A stretch of DNA of 64,000 nt from Bombyx mori (GCF_030269925.1 NC_085119.1:9151001-9215000), one strand, 5' to 3'. Shown: positions 38,023 through 50,700, counted from the first letter of the stretch. Translations and numbers: made by a program. Notes: generated by a model not told the origin, from the sequence alone.

Positions 38023-38494
38023 TTTTTTATGATTTTATTTTACATTAATTAGGAATTTAAAAGTGATTAGCGAAACCTTACACTTTCCGAGAATACAATT
38101 TAATAATTATAATGTAGAACATGTTACTGTAGTCTCTATAACGTTATATTCACTAAATAAATACACATTTCAATTAAAATCCTTTCCGAATTTAAATGTT
38201 TAACACAACATTAACACAGACCAATTTCCGAAAGTTTATAAATTTATTTATACACAAGATGTACGTTAAATAATCACAAAGCAACGCAACATTCGCGAAT
38301 GACCGCAGGAAGTGCGCATAGATTACTAACCATAGATTAAACACTTAATATTTACTAACAGCTGTAGTAGTAGTAGTTTTATTTTTTCAAATGGAAAGGC
38401 AAAAGTATCATACCATACAGCCTAATCTTTATATTATATTTATTTTTTATGAAATATGATATTATTATGAAATGAAATGAAGTTGATTAATATG

Positions 38495-38812
38495 AAACAT
38501 GGCATGAAATGAAATGAAATGAAATGAGATGAGATGATATGGGATGAAATATAATTTCAGTAAAGTTGTGGTTTTTTACGTAGACTTTTTCAGTAGACTT
38601 TTTAGAGGATCCCGAGAAGTTACGTCCAGTGGCTTTGTTTTATTTTCCTACATTTGTGCACTTTCACAGATACTAAACGTTTAATAAACCACCGTTATTA
38701 TACATTTAAGCCCGAAGAAACACTAAATAGACAAAATAAAACAAATCACACAACTTCACACCTGGTGTTCCCGCCAAAAAGTCTGCATGAATTACGAGCG
38801 ACTGCAATCACA
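38495..38812 (-). repeat. Unclassified interspersed repeat, copy 2 of an inverted pair
   Basis: Reverse complement of the element at 4950-5245, with an extended ATGAAATGAAATG pentanucleotide tract at its left edge (about 38465-38535). It lies about 470 bp upstream of the bestrophin start codon, in the likely promoter region. Confidence 0.75.
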
Positions 38813-38943
38813 GATTAAATGCTAGTTGCCTACTTTAATAACAACAAAAATAATATTAGCCAAAAGTGCCAAAGACTACAATAAGAATAGACTATGTTGA
38901 GATGATATATCTCTGCTTAGTTTTTTGTTTTGCGTACTGTACC

Positions 38944-39075
38944 TATCTGCAAGTCTTTTTTTTTATTGCCCTTGTAGGCAAACGGCCATACGGCGCACTT
39001 GATGGTGAGTGGTCGCCGACGCCCATGGACTTCAGCAATGCCAAGGACAGAGCCAAGCCGCTACCTACAAAAATA
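38944..39075 (-). mobile_element. J2-group LINE 3' tail
   Basis: T-run followed by TTATTGCCCTTGTAGGCAAA and GCCCATGGACTTCAGCAATG to GCCGCTACCTAC. Only the terminal 130 bp of the LINE was inserted. The same tail is at 25798 and 50458. Confidence 0.85.
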
Positions 39076-39177
39076 CACATCTGGCCATCCATAATACACT
39101 TATTTTATAAGAATTGTAGGTTTGCAGTAATTTGCTCACCTCTACCCTAGCAAAAGCGGAGCTTCGCAGAATCAAAC

Positions 39178-39530
39178 AGTACTACAACTAATACGAACGA
39201 TGAAGGGATCACATTCCCGTGGAAATGACAATAATTCACTACTCCTTCGAATGTTCTACATAAAAATACAAACATTCCATTTATTTAACTACATAATTAT
39301 GTAAAACAAATTTTGGAGGCTTGAGAGGCTATCAGCATAAGAAGGAAGAAGGCTATATCAGCTTCTCCTTGACGTGTAGGTGAGCTCACGGTGCTCAAAC
39401 CGAGTGTGTTGCTAACATTGGCCCTAGCAAGAGCCGTGCTTCGCAGAATCTACCACCGGATCTGAATCGCGAACAACTGAGAAGATCCTGTGGTAAGCTC
39501 AGTGGATTGTGTCTGTAGGTTAAAGTAACC
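39178..39530 (-). pseudogene. Duplicated bestrophin exon 3 piece with intron flank and J1 tail
   Basis: 39178-39306 is about 90-95% similar to 23011-23142. It contains the first roughly 67 nt of exon 3 (frame [17 protein letters not shown] still open), its AG acceptor (exon side begins at 39255) and intron flank. The similarity continues into the J1 LINE fragment next to it (39307-39530 versus 23143 onward), including the shared TATATCAGCTTCTCCTTGA. The J1 part has an extra duplicated stretch near 39320-39355. The left edge (39140-39170) is again J1-like. No donor follows, so it is a dead partial exon upstream of the bestrophin start. Confidence 0.85.
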
Positions 39531-39737
39531 CTAAGGCACTACGGCGTCAAATCATGATTAAATAATCACACTAATATCCGGCTCACAGTAAAAAATGAAA
39601 ACAACGTAGACAAACGAGTAACTGTTGGTTATTTAAATAACGTTTTCAGTTAGTTTTTTTTTATACACCCTTAGTCTGCCACGTATTGGTTTTTTAAACA
39701 ATCATCGCGGGTGTGTTGAGTAAAGTGGCAATTGCTT

Positions 39738-39890
39738 AAAAGGGTGGATGAGCTTACAGTCCATTTGGTATTAGATGATTACCGGGACCCATAGACATCA
39801 ACAATCTAAATGGCGCCACGCACCTTGAAATATGCGTCCCATTTTTCAGTTTTCACAGTACAACGGCTTCCCCATACTTCAAACCGAACG
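39738..39890 (-). repeat. Old diverged SINE copy
   Basis: Degraded complement of the SINE 3' half (GGGTGGATGAGCTTACAGTC ... CTTCAAACCGAACG). Confidence 0.6.
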
Positions 39891-40189
39891 AATTTGTTAT
39901 TTTGTATCTCGTTCTGATGTGTTTAACTAAATGAACGGCCTAACGTTACTTTTTTCATATAAATTCAGGCCAATCATCGAACAATTGAAATAATTAATAA
40001 ATTCGTTTTTACAGACACAAAATCGCTAGAAGTACCAAAAGTCTTAGTAAAAAATAAATATTATGTTAAATCTGTAATAAATTCAGAGGGTTTTACTTAA
40101 GATTAAATCATTTCATTTCACCGAATGCTCTCTCATTCCTCCCAATCCCCTTCTTTAATCTATTAATTGTTTCAGTAAAATTTTTATTT

Positions 40190-41147
40190 TTGTTTTTTTT
40201 TCCTACTTATGCTGATAGCCTTGAGAGGCTATTTCAGCTTACCCTAGCTTGTGTGGGTGAGCTCACGGGGCTCAAACCGGAGAATTGCTAACACCGCCCT
40301 AGCAAGAGCAGTGCTTCGCAGAATCTACCACCGGGTCGGAAGCGCGACCCACTGAGAAGATCCGGCGAGAAATTCAGTGGGCTGTGTCTGTGGGTTAATT
40401 CGCTCGTCGGGCCCTTCGTCGCAAGCGACGGGTTCGACGAGAACGGTGACCGGTGCTTGTATTGCCTAAAAGCACCGTTAATGGATCAGGAGGATCCGTG
40501 ATGACGTGCTTTGGGCGACGTCGACGGTTTAGCATTCGGTCTACAGGATCGGGTATGTAGTTTCCAGCGGCCACGACAAGAGGGTTCTCATGTCGTGCCG
40601 TCTTCTCAAAGTGGCGCAGCTATGCCGACTGTGGATATTTACTGACGGGGTCGAGCTCCAGGTCATCGTGGAGGTCCACGTTCCTCTGGAACCATGGTGC
40701 TCCGACGGCTATCCTGCAGAATCGGGATTGTATAACCTGAAGGGGTTTCAAGTTGGTGCGGGCCGCGTGAGCGAATACTACGCTTGCATACGTCATGACG
40801 GGGCGTATGCAAGTATTGTAGAGGGTTACCTTGTTACGGAGGGACAGTTTGCTTCGTCTACAAAGCATTGGGTAGAGTCGTCCTAGTATAAACGCGGCGC
40901 GATCGCGTACCGTTTTTACGTGGGGACGGAATGTCATCCCTCTGTCGAGGGTGACGCCTAGGTATTTGACCTTCGAGGCCTACGGTATGGGCTGGGCAAA
41001 GAGAGTGATGGGGCTAACGGCGGAGGTGTTTGCGCGCCTATTGGGGAGTGGGGTGCTCGAAGTGGTATTCGGACGGCGACCCCTTTTGAATAGCACCGCT
41101 GTTCTTTTCGTGGGGTTGATGTCTATTCGCCACTTCCGGAACCACTA
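40190..41147 (-). mobile_element. J1 LINE, 5'-truncated copy with part of the reverse transcriptase
   Basis: Contiguous on the minus strand: RT C-terminal region (MTFRPHVKTVRDRAAFILGR, CIRPVMTYASVVFAHAARTN, RFCRIAVGAPWFQRNVDLHD), a stop, then [20 protein letters not shown] and [18 protein letters not shown], then the J1 3' UTR and poly(A) side at 40190. About 75% of the protein positions match the near-complete element at 42627. This copy proves that the short J1 repeats are LINE tails. It lies about 280 bp upstream of the ADD gene start. Confidence 0.92.
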
Positions 41148-41424
41148 ATTTTTGTAAAATAGACATTGCTTCGGTGTTTTGTTCTGCAATACAGGTAGCA
41201 GTATGAGCTTTGTTTCTTTTGCCTATCCATTGGACGTATTAAGAAAATCTTTGGTACCGACCAATTTACCAAAATGGTGGAGTTTTGGTGTCGTCTAACT
41301 CTGTAAAATTACAGCATTGATATCCTTGTTTAGCCTAGATGATTAAGTTTTATTACAAACGCTGTCAAAATATAAACACTTTTATATTTTGCTAATGAGG
41401 ATACCTAATGACCTTGGTACAACA

Positions 41425-44400
41425 ATGAGTGAAATTATTAAAAGTGAAGGGGCTTGTCCTGCACCAGAAAAGCCGGCTTCTTCGGATGAGAATGTACAAT
41501 TCCCGCCTTTACCTGGTAAATATTAAATTCGTTTATAAAACAGACGTTATAGACTTTAATAATAATGTTTTACTAAAACAATATTATGTCTTGCAGAACC
41601 AACTGATGAAGATTTTCAGGATGATCTTAACGAAGAAGAAAAAGAATATATCAAAACTAAATTTGCGGGTGAGCAACTCTTCGTTGAAGTCGTGTGAGAA
41701 TTACTTCAGAAACATAAAAATTATGTTTTGTTTTAGACTTGAACACTATTACTTCTCAACGACTACATTGTACAGCTTGTGATCGTCATCTCGGTTCTTC
41801 GTCACGTAATTTATCTCGTGTGAAGATTCATCCTTTACTACGAACACTAGTGTGTCAGACATGTCACATCTTTTACAACAGTGGAGAGTTTGAGAAAGGT
41901 GATGATGGATCTGAACTTTACTGTCGATGGTGTGGCCAAGGAGGACAAGTATTCTGTTGTTCTGACTGTCCTCATGTTTTTTGTGCGGTAAATATTTTGT
42001 TGGTAGTTTAAAATTGCTCTTAAGTATTTTGCAAGAAATAAAACATTTGAATATTGCAGAAATGTATTAAACGGAATTTTGGACAATCAAAAATATTAGA
42101 AATTAAATGTGTTGATGATTGGAAATGTTTCAAGTGCAATCCTGAATGCTTAAAACACCTGCGTGCTGTATGTTGGGCTTTGTTTCAATATTGTAAAGCA
42201 AGGATTGAGTAAGTAAAATTTTTTCAATGATTATAGTAATAAATAATATTATAGTAAGTAATAAATAACAGTCGTATTAAAATTTATTTAAAATTATTTT
42301 TAATCATTAACTAAATTTCCTAGTAAGTACCTTTGTAAATTATTAATGTAATTATAAATTAGTATATTTTTTACATATTGCAAAGATATGCAAAAAAATA
42401 TGTAAATCGCGTGTTATGGTCTGTGATTTTAAGTTCATCTAATTTTTATACACTACTGTGCAAGTCTGAAGATAATCTGGCACATAGCCTGAAAGAGAAC
42501 CTTTTGGCCTTAACGTTAAATTTGACTAAGGATGATGACCATACCACACCACTGAACATCCGCATGTGATAGATCTCTGCGAGAGATCTGCTTCACATTG
42601 TGAAGTCAGGTGAGAGCTCTGGCATCATTCCGATAGAGGCACCCGTCACGCGCGGACGTGCTCATCGACCACTCGATCGCCCGGCCTTTGTTCGCCCGGC
42701 TTTTGTTAGCCCGGCCATTGTTCGCGCGGCCTGTGTTCGTGGTACATCTGCCGACTAAGTGCTCTTCCTGGAAGTTTTTATTTGTTTTGTTTCCTTTTGT
42801 TATTTCTGTGTTCGTGGTATATCTGCCGACAAACTGTCTTCCTGGAAGTGTTTAATTGTTTTGTTTCTTTTTGTTAGTTCCGTTTTGTTGTGATTTTTCT
42901 TTGTCCTGCAGTAATCGTGCCGCATCGCCACCTGTGTTCAATAGAACCGCTCAGGTCCGAGAAGTTGGGGCCTCGCCGCAAGGCGAGTGTTTTCTAAGAC
43001 CCAGGGTAGCCCCACCTGGGCACGTAGACATCATGGACGCTGTATTTGCGGAATTTCTCCGGCTTCGCTACCCAAAGCTCACTTCCGAGTTTCAGGCCTT
43101 CAAGGCCGATCACACTGCGAGCCCTCTCGTGGACTCCACCGAGCTCGCTGCTCCTGCGTCGCCTGTACCTGCGTGCAAAGCTTCTGCATCGAGCACCGCA
43201 GCCTCCGTCGTGCCTGCCGTTCCCGCGTCGCCTATACTGGCGAGTAAAACTGCTGCGTCGTCCGCCGTGGTCACCGTTCCAGCAGCGCGATCATCCGCGG
43301 CCTCCGTCGCGCCGTCCAAAACACCTACTCGTAGGTCACCTGCGCCCGCCTCCTCGTCCTCCGACTCTGACTCGGAGATGGAGGTCGACCTCGCTCCCGC
43401 CTCATCGACGGATGGATTCACCCTGGTGCAAAAGGGTAAGAAGCGTGCCGCGGAGTCTCGAGCTCCCGCGGCCGCTAAAATTAGCAAAGCCGCGAACGCG
43501 TCGCGCCCCCGCCCTCAGACTCCCGTTGGGCCTCCAGCCCGTGCCACTCCGTCGCCGCGTCCGGTGGCACAAAATAAAGCCCAGACCCCTCCCCCGGTAA
43601 TCCTTCAAGAGAAGGCAGCTTGGGAACGAGTTTCCCTGGCCCTTAAGGCCAAAAATATCAATTTTACGAATGCCCGTAACCTCGCGAACGGCATTCAAAT
43701 TAAGGTTCGAACATCCGACGACCATAGGGCCCTCTCTTCTTACCTCCGTAAGGAGCGTATAAGTTTCCACACATATACGCTCCAGGAGGAGCGCGAACTC
43801 CGTGCCGTTATACGTGGCATCCCTAAAGAGTTGGATGCCGAGCTCGTCAAGGCCGACCTTCTCGAACAAGGCCTACCGGTTAACTCCGTACACCGCATGC
43901 ACACAGGCCGCGGAAGAGAGCCATATAATATGGTTCTCGTCGCCCTCCAGCCTACCCCCGAGGGTAAGCAAATATTCAACATCCGAACGGTCTGTAGCCT
44001 TTCCGGAATCGCAGTCGAAACCCCACACAAGAAAGGCACACCTAGCCAGTGCCATAACTGCCAATTATACGGGCATTCTTCCCGTAACTGTCACGCGCGC
44101 CCCCGATGCGTCAAGTGCTTAGGCGATCACGCCACGGCCCTATGCACTCGCGATCAAAAAACCGCGACAGAACCGCCTAGCTGCGTCCTGTGTCGAACAC
44201 AGGGTCACCCCGCAAATTACCGCGGATGCCCCCGAGCCCCGAAAATAAATCGCCGCGTCGCCCGCCAAAACCGCCTCCGAGCTTCCGGCCCAGACATCAA
44301 AGCCTCGGCACCCTCTGTGTCGCAGGCTAAGCCAGCGTTCGTTCCGGCGCCGGTGCCCAGTGTCTCGGCCTGGGCGAAACCGCTGCCGTACATGAACACG

Positions 44401-47400
44401 GCTACAACTCCCTCCTCCGCGATTCGTCCCGCCCCCGCGACTCGTCCCTCTCCCGCAACTTGCCCTCCGACCGCGTCCGACAATCTCGCTTTAGCGATCG
44501 ACTTCTTTCAGTCGATCAACTTTGAGCGCGTTAACGCTTTGGGCGACGCCATTCGCTCTGCCTCCACTGCACAACACTTTATCGCCGTTGTGCAAGAATA
44601 CGCCGACGTATACGCGTCATTAAATACGTACGTCCTCCCCTCACTCCGCCGGTAATCAATGGCGTATATAAGTAGAATAAAGCCCCTATCCGTAACGATA
44701 GGATTTTTTAACGCTTACGGTCTCGCAAATCAGCGTGATCAGGTTTCTGACTTTTTGCGTGACCATCAAATTGATATCTTTTTAGTGCAGGAGACCCTAC
44801 TTAAGCCCGCGCGCCGTGACCCTAAAATCGCGAACTATAACATGGTCAGGAACGACAGGCTCTCTGCTCGTGGTGGTGGTACCGTCATTTACTATAGAAG
44901 AGCCCTGCATTGCGTCCCACTCGATCCTCCCGCGCTCGCTAATATCGAAGCATCAGTGTGCCGAATCTCACTGACGGGACACGCGCCGATCGTTATCGCG
45001 TCCGTTTATCTTCCACCGGATAAGATCGTTCTAAGCAGTGATATCGAGGCGCTGCTCGGCATGGGGAGCTCTGTCATTCTGGCGGGCGACCTAAATTGTA
45101 AACACATTAGGTGGAACTCACACACCACAACCCCGAATGGCAGGCGGCTTGACGCGTTAGTCGATAATCTCGCCTTCGATATCGTCGCTCCGCTAATCCC
45201 GACTCACTACCCGCTAAATATCGCGCATCGCCCGGATATACTCGACATAGCGTTATTAAAAAACGTAACTCTGCGCTTACACTCGATCGAAGTAGTTTCA
45301 GAGTTAGATTCAGACCACCGTCCCGTCGTTATGAAGCTCGGTCGCGCTCCCGACTCCGTTCCCGTCACGAGGACTGTGGTGGATTGGCACACGCTGGGCA
45401 TCAGCCTGGCTGAATCTGATCCACCATCGCTACCGTTTAGCCCGGACTCTACCCCGTCTCCTCAGGATACCGCTGAAGCCATAGACATCTTAACGTCACA
45501 CATCACCTCGACATTAGATAGGTCATCGAAACAAGTTGTAGCGGAGGACTTCCTTCACCGCTTCAAATTGTCCGACGATATTAGGGAACTCCTTAGAGCT
45601 AAGAACGCCTCGATACGCGCCTACGACAGGTATCCTACCGCGGAAAATCGTATTCGAATGCGTGCCCTACAACGCGACGTAAAGTCTCGCATCGCCGAAG
45701 TCCGAGATGCCAGATGGTCTGATTTCTTAGAAGGACTCGCGCCCTCCCAAAGGTCTTACTACCGCTTAGCTCGTACTCTCAAATCGGATACGGTAGTAAC
45801 TATGCCCCCCCTCGTAGGCCCCTCAGGCCGACTCACGGCGTTCGATGATGACGAAAAAGCAGAGCTGCTGGCCGATACATTGCAAACCCAGTGCACGCCC
45901 AGCACTCAATCCGTGGACCCTCTGCATGTAGAATTAGTAGACAGTGAGGTAGAACGCAAAGCCTCCTTGCCACCCTCTGATGTGTTACCACCCGTCACCC
46001 CGATGGAAGTTAAAGACTTGATCAAAGACCTACGTCCTCGCAAGGCTCCCGGTTCCGACGGTATATCCAACCGCGTTATTAAACTTTTACCCGTCCAACT
46101 CATCGTGATGTTGGCATCTATTTTCAATGCCGCTATGGCGAACTGTATCTTTCCCGCGGTGTGGAAAGAAGCGGACGTTATCGGCATACATAAACCCGGT
46201 AAACCAAAAAATCATCCGACGAGCTACCGCCCGATTAGCCTCCTCATGTCTCTAGGCAAACTGTATGAGCGTCTGCTCTACAAACGCCTCAGAGACTTCG
46301 TCTCATCCAAGGGCATTCTCATCGATGAACAATTCGGATTCCGTACAAATCACTCATGCGTTCAACAGGTGCACCGCCTCACGGAGCACATTCTTGTGGG
46401 GCTTAATCGACCAAAACCGTTATACACGGGAGCTCTCTTCTTCGACGTCGCAAAAGCGTTCGACAAAGTCTGGCACAACGGTTTGATTTTCAAACTATTC
46501 AACATGGGTGTGCCGGATAGTCTCGTGCTCATCATACGGGACTTCTTGTCGAACCGCTCTTTTCGATATCGAGTCGAGGGAACCCGCTCCTCCCCACGAC
46601 CTCTCACAGCTGGAGTCCCGCAAGGCTCTGTCCTCTCACCCCTCCTATTTAGCTTATTCGTTAACGATATTCCCCGGTCGCCGCCGACCCATTTAGCTTT
46701 ATTCGCCGACGACACGACTGTTTACTATTCCAGTAGAAACAAGTCCCTAATCGCGAAGAAGCTTCAGAGCGCAGCCCTAGCCCTAGGACAGTGGTTCCGA
46801 AAATGGCGCATAGACATCAACCCAGCGAAAAGTACTGCGGTGCTCTTTCAGAGGGGAAGCTCCACACGGATTTCCTCCCGTATTAGGAGGAGGAATCTCA
46901 CACCCCCGATTACTCTCTTTAGTCAATCCATACCCTGGGCCAGGAAGGTCAAGTACCTGGGCGTTACCCTGGATGCATCGATGACATTCCGCCCGCATAT
47001 AAAATCAGTCCGTGACCGTGCCGCGTTTATTCTCGGTAGACTCTACCCCATGATTTGTAAGCGGAGTAAAATGTCCCTTCGGAACAAGGTGACACTTTAC
47101 AAAACTTGCATAAGGCCCGTCATGACTTACGCGAGTGTGGTGTTCGCTCACGCGGCCCGCACGCACATAGACACCCTTCAATCTCTACAATCCCGCTTTT
47201 GCAGGTTAGCCGTCGGAGCTCCGTGGTTCGTGAGGAACGTTGACCTACACGACGACCTGGGCCTCGAATCTATACAGAAATACATGAAGTCAGCGTCGGA
47301 ACGGTACTTCGATAAGGCTATGCGTCATAATAATCGCCTTATCGTAGCCGCCGCTGACTACTCCCCGAATCCTGATCATGCAGGAGCCAGTCACCGTCGA

Positions 47401-47757
47401 CGCCCTAGACACGTCCTTACGGATCCATCAGATCCAATAACCTTCGCACTAGACGCCTTCAGCTCTAGGAGCAGGCTTAGGGACCTCGGTAACCGTACTC
47501 GTCGAACTCGACAAAGAGTTCGCCGTGCAACCTAACCCATGAATCAGCTCGCTGAGTTTCTCGCCGGATCTTCTCAGCGGGTCGCGATTCCGATCCGGTA
47601 GTAGATTCATTCGCGAAGCAGCTGCTCTTGAGCTGTTAGGTCTCCTTCGGAGGCGCTCGGGTAGCTGTTAGCAAATCCCACCCCTCCTGGCTGAGCCTTT
47701 GCTCGCCCACCTGTCCTGGTGAAACTGGAAAGGCCTCCGGGCCACCAGTAATCCTTC

Positions 47758-47789
<32 letters not shown>

Positions 47790-50700
47790 GCTCTGGCATC
47801 TCGACATATATAAGTCGAATTATTACATTCCTGCAGTGGTTCTGAAAGGATGTGTCCCTGACCTGACACCTGTGTTATCACTTTTTTAACGCCTCTCTTA
47901 TAACACTAACAGGGGTATGGTGTAGAAGAACACCCATGACCACACTATCCACAAGAAGTGTGACCAGTTCAACTCCTCAGGCTATAGGCCTATTTTGATA
48001 ATCCCCATTCTTTCCAAGATGATGGAGTGAATAATAAACACAACTTCTGAAGTATCTTAAGGTTCACCAGATGATGAGTGACCAACAATATAATTTCTTT
48101 CACGAATGCTCAGTTGGAGATCTTTTTGTATACCTTACTCACAGGCTGAAGCCTAGAGAGCAATGGCAAAGCTGTCACTGTTAGCCTCAATATCATTAAA
48201 GCTTTTGATAGGGTCTGGCATAAGGCATTTTTGTCAAAGTTAACAAAAAGTTAGAAGTCGTCGTGGCCTAAAAGATAAGACGTGTATGGTGCATTCGTGT
48301 TCAAGCGATGCACTGATGTTCGAATCCCGCAGGCGGGTACCAAGTTTTCTAATGAAATACGTACTCAACAAATGTTCACGATTGACTTCCACGGTGAAGG
48401 AATAACATCGTGTAATAAAAGTGAAACCCGCAAAATTATAATTTGCGTAATTACTGGTGGTAGGACCAGTTGTGAGTCCGCGCGGATAGGTACCACCGTC
48501 CTGCCTATTTCTGCTGTGGAGCAGTAATGCGTTTCGGTTTGAAGGGTGGGGCAGCCGTTGTAACTATACTGAGACCTTACAACTTATATCTCAAGGTGGG
48601 TGGCGCGTTTACGTTGTAGATGTCTATGGGCTCCAGTAACCACTTAACATCAGGTGGGCTGTGAGCTCGTCCACACATCTAAGCAATAAAAAAATTAAAA
48701 GTTAACAGTTTACACAATCCCTGAAGTACTCAGCAAGGGGATCGCTAGCTTTTTGCATGGGTGGAGCATAATAGTCATCATTGATATCTGCTGCTATGAT
48801 ACCTAATCTGGCTTAAGGCCATGTTTTCCCCACGTTTTTCATCCTATATATCAATGACATGCTATTTATTGATGGCATGCATTTCTGTGGAGATGACAGC
48901 ATGGGGGCTGCATGACAAATTTACCATCAGTCTTTCCAGAGCATGTTGCAAGAGAGACAATTAAAACTTGTGTCTAAATTAGAGAACTCTGGTTAGAATC
49001 TCTGCCTGGGCTGAATTAAATTTATTTCAATTCAACTCATTGAAGACATAGGTTGTGCATTGTTTACTGCCAAAAAGGACTTTTGTCACAATGCTGAAAT
49101 TCATGTGTTCAAATTCATTTGTGCGATTTCAAATATCACAATCATTTGGAGGGCAAAACCAAGTTGGTGTAAAAGAAATCCGGGAGTCCTGTACAGAGCG
49201 AAGAATATTCACCCCTAGACAAATACTTTTACTTAACATAGCACAAGTCCAGCTTTGTGTAATGTAATGCTCCTACCTCTGGCTGGGGCTCCTAAATACT
49301 AGCTACTGACATTTCTCTCCATGCAGAAAAGAGCCATTCAGACTGTTGATAACCTTGTTTTCACTGATCATTTGGAAACTGGATCCTATGGAGGGACTTC
49401 AATTCTCTATAGGTTTTGTACTGTATGTTCCATGGGGAGTGTGCAGAATTGTTTGAGATGATCCCATTTCATTTATGCCTAAGCACCGGCTGCTACTAGT
49501 GCAGAGTCATCCATACTACATAGAACCCCTGCATTTATCCGCATTGTGTTTCTAGAGATCTTTTCTGCCACTTACCATTCGGCTTTGGTATGAAATTACC
49601 TCCTCGGTGCTTCCTGAGAGCTATGGCATGTCGTTCTTCAAACAAGGCTTGTGGAAAGTACTCAGTGGTAGGCAGAGACTTGACATTGTTGACGTCCGTT
49701 AACGATGGTAACTACTTATCATTAGGTGAATCGTATGCTGTTTAAAAGGGCAATAATAAAAATGAAATAATCAAAACTTTTGAAAATTTGGTTCATTTGG
49801 TAATAAACCACTACTCAATTTGTAAACAATATGTATCAAAATGAAGTGTCCTCATTTTTAACATCAGATTGAAGATGTTAAAAAACTGCTTGTTGAAGAT
49901 GCTTGTTATTGACAGTTTTTTAAGAAAGCAAAACTACTTGTATTTGATTTATATCTAGATCTGATAGTAATAATGCCATTATTTATATTCTAACATGCTT
50001 GTTTAGACTGATAGACTTTGCATTTAAACAACACTTCAAGTCTATTATTTTGACTCTAGCATTTTAGCTCTCAGCTCTAAGTGTTGATTTAATTTACAGA
50101 ATTGCTACTTATACTGTGGACACTCAAATCAGAGAACTTTTGACGAAACAATGTGCTGCTGATGAATCTTTATGTTGTAAGAATAAAAGTAAAAGAAGTG
50201 AAAAATTGGATCCTGTTAAGAAAAAAGAAGAAAATGGCCCTAAAAAACAAACACCTGTACCCATAATATCAAAAATTCCTCCTACTATACAGGTAATTCC
50301 ATCTGGGAAATGGATGGATGTTTTTTATCAATAAATTCCACATTACTCACATAATATATGTATACCTTTTATTATTGACTTAAATTCACAGATCACACAA
50401 ACCTATCAGGTTTGAAGCTATTATTATGGATCCTATGAACATAAAATGAAATTTTTAATTTTTTTATTGCCCCAGCAGGCAAGCGAGCATACGGTTCACT
50501 TGATAGTAAGTGGTTACTGTCGCTCATGGACGTCAACATTGCCAGGGACAGAGCCAAGCCGCTGCCTATTAGCATAATGTTATCACTATTAGTGATAACA
50601 CTATGCCATTACCTTTTAATGGTCTCTAAAATGAAGGTGTTACTGTGTATTTTAGTTTAAATGATTGAAATAGTATTTATTAACAGGTGAAAAAATTTGC

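Larger units (their letters stand above)
42627..47788 (+). mobile_element. Near-complete Jockey-type LINE (J1 family) with target-site duplication
   Basis: 5.16-kb non-LTR retrotransposon: a 5' UTR of about 400 bp, ORF1 (43033-44655), ORF2 (44659-47535), a 3' UTR and an A run (47764-47788). It is flanked by AGCTCTGGCATC at 42615-42626 and 47789-47800. Two open ORFs and an exact 12-bp duplication suggest a recent insertion that may encode functional proteins. Whether the 5' end is truly full length needs comparison with other copies. It lies sense-oriented in ADD1 intron 4. Confidence 0.93.
42370..49785 (+). mobile_element. Old J2-group LINE, split by two younger insertions
   Basis: Decayed RT sequence can be followed on the plus strand at about 42370-42626, 47801-48251 and 48693-49785. 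Fragments include SGYRPILIIPILSKMME, IKAFDRVWHKAFLSKL and CTVCSMGSV/RMFHGEC-like ends. The tail GGTAACTACTTATCATTAGG to GGGCAATAATAAA ends it. Many stops and shifts mark it as ancient. It is interrupted by the J1 element (42627-47788) and a SINE (48252-48692), all within ADD1 intron 4. Confidence 0.8.

Noticed and set aside
43046..44122. Overlapping open frames on both strands within LINE ORF1
   Set aside because: They are shadows of the GC-rich, Ala/Pro-rich ORF1; none has a recognisable domain or start context.
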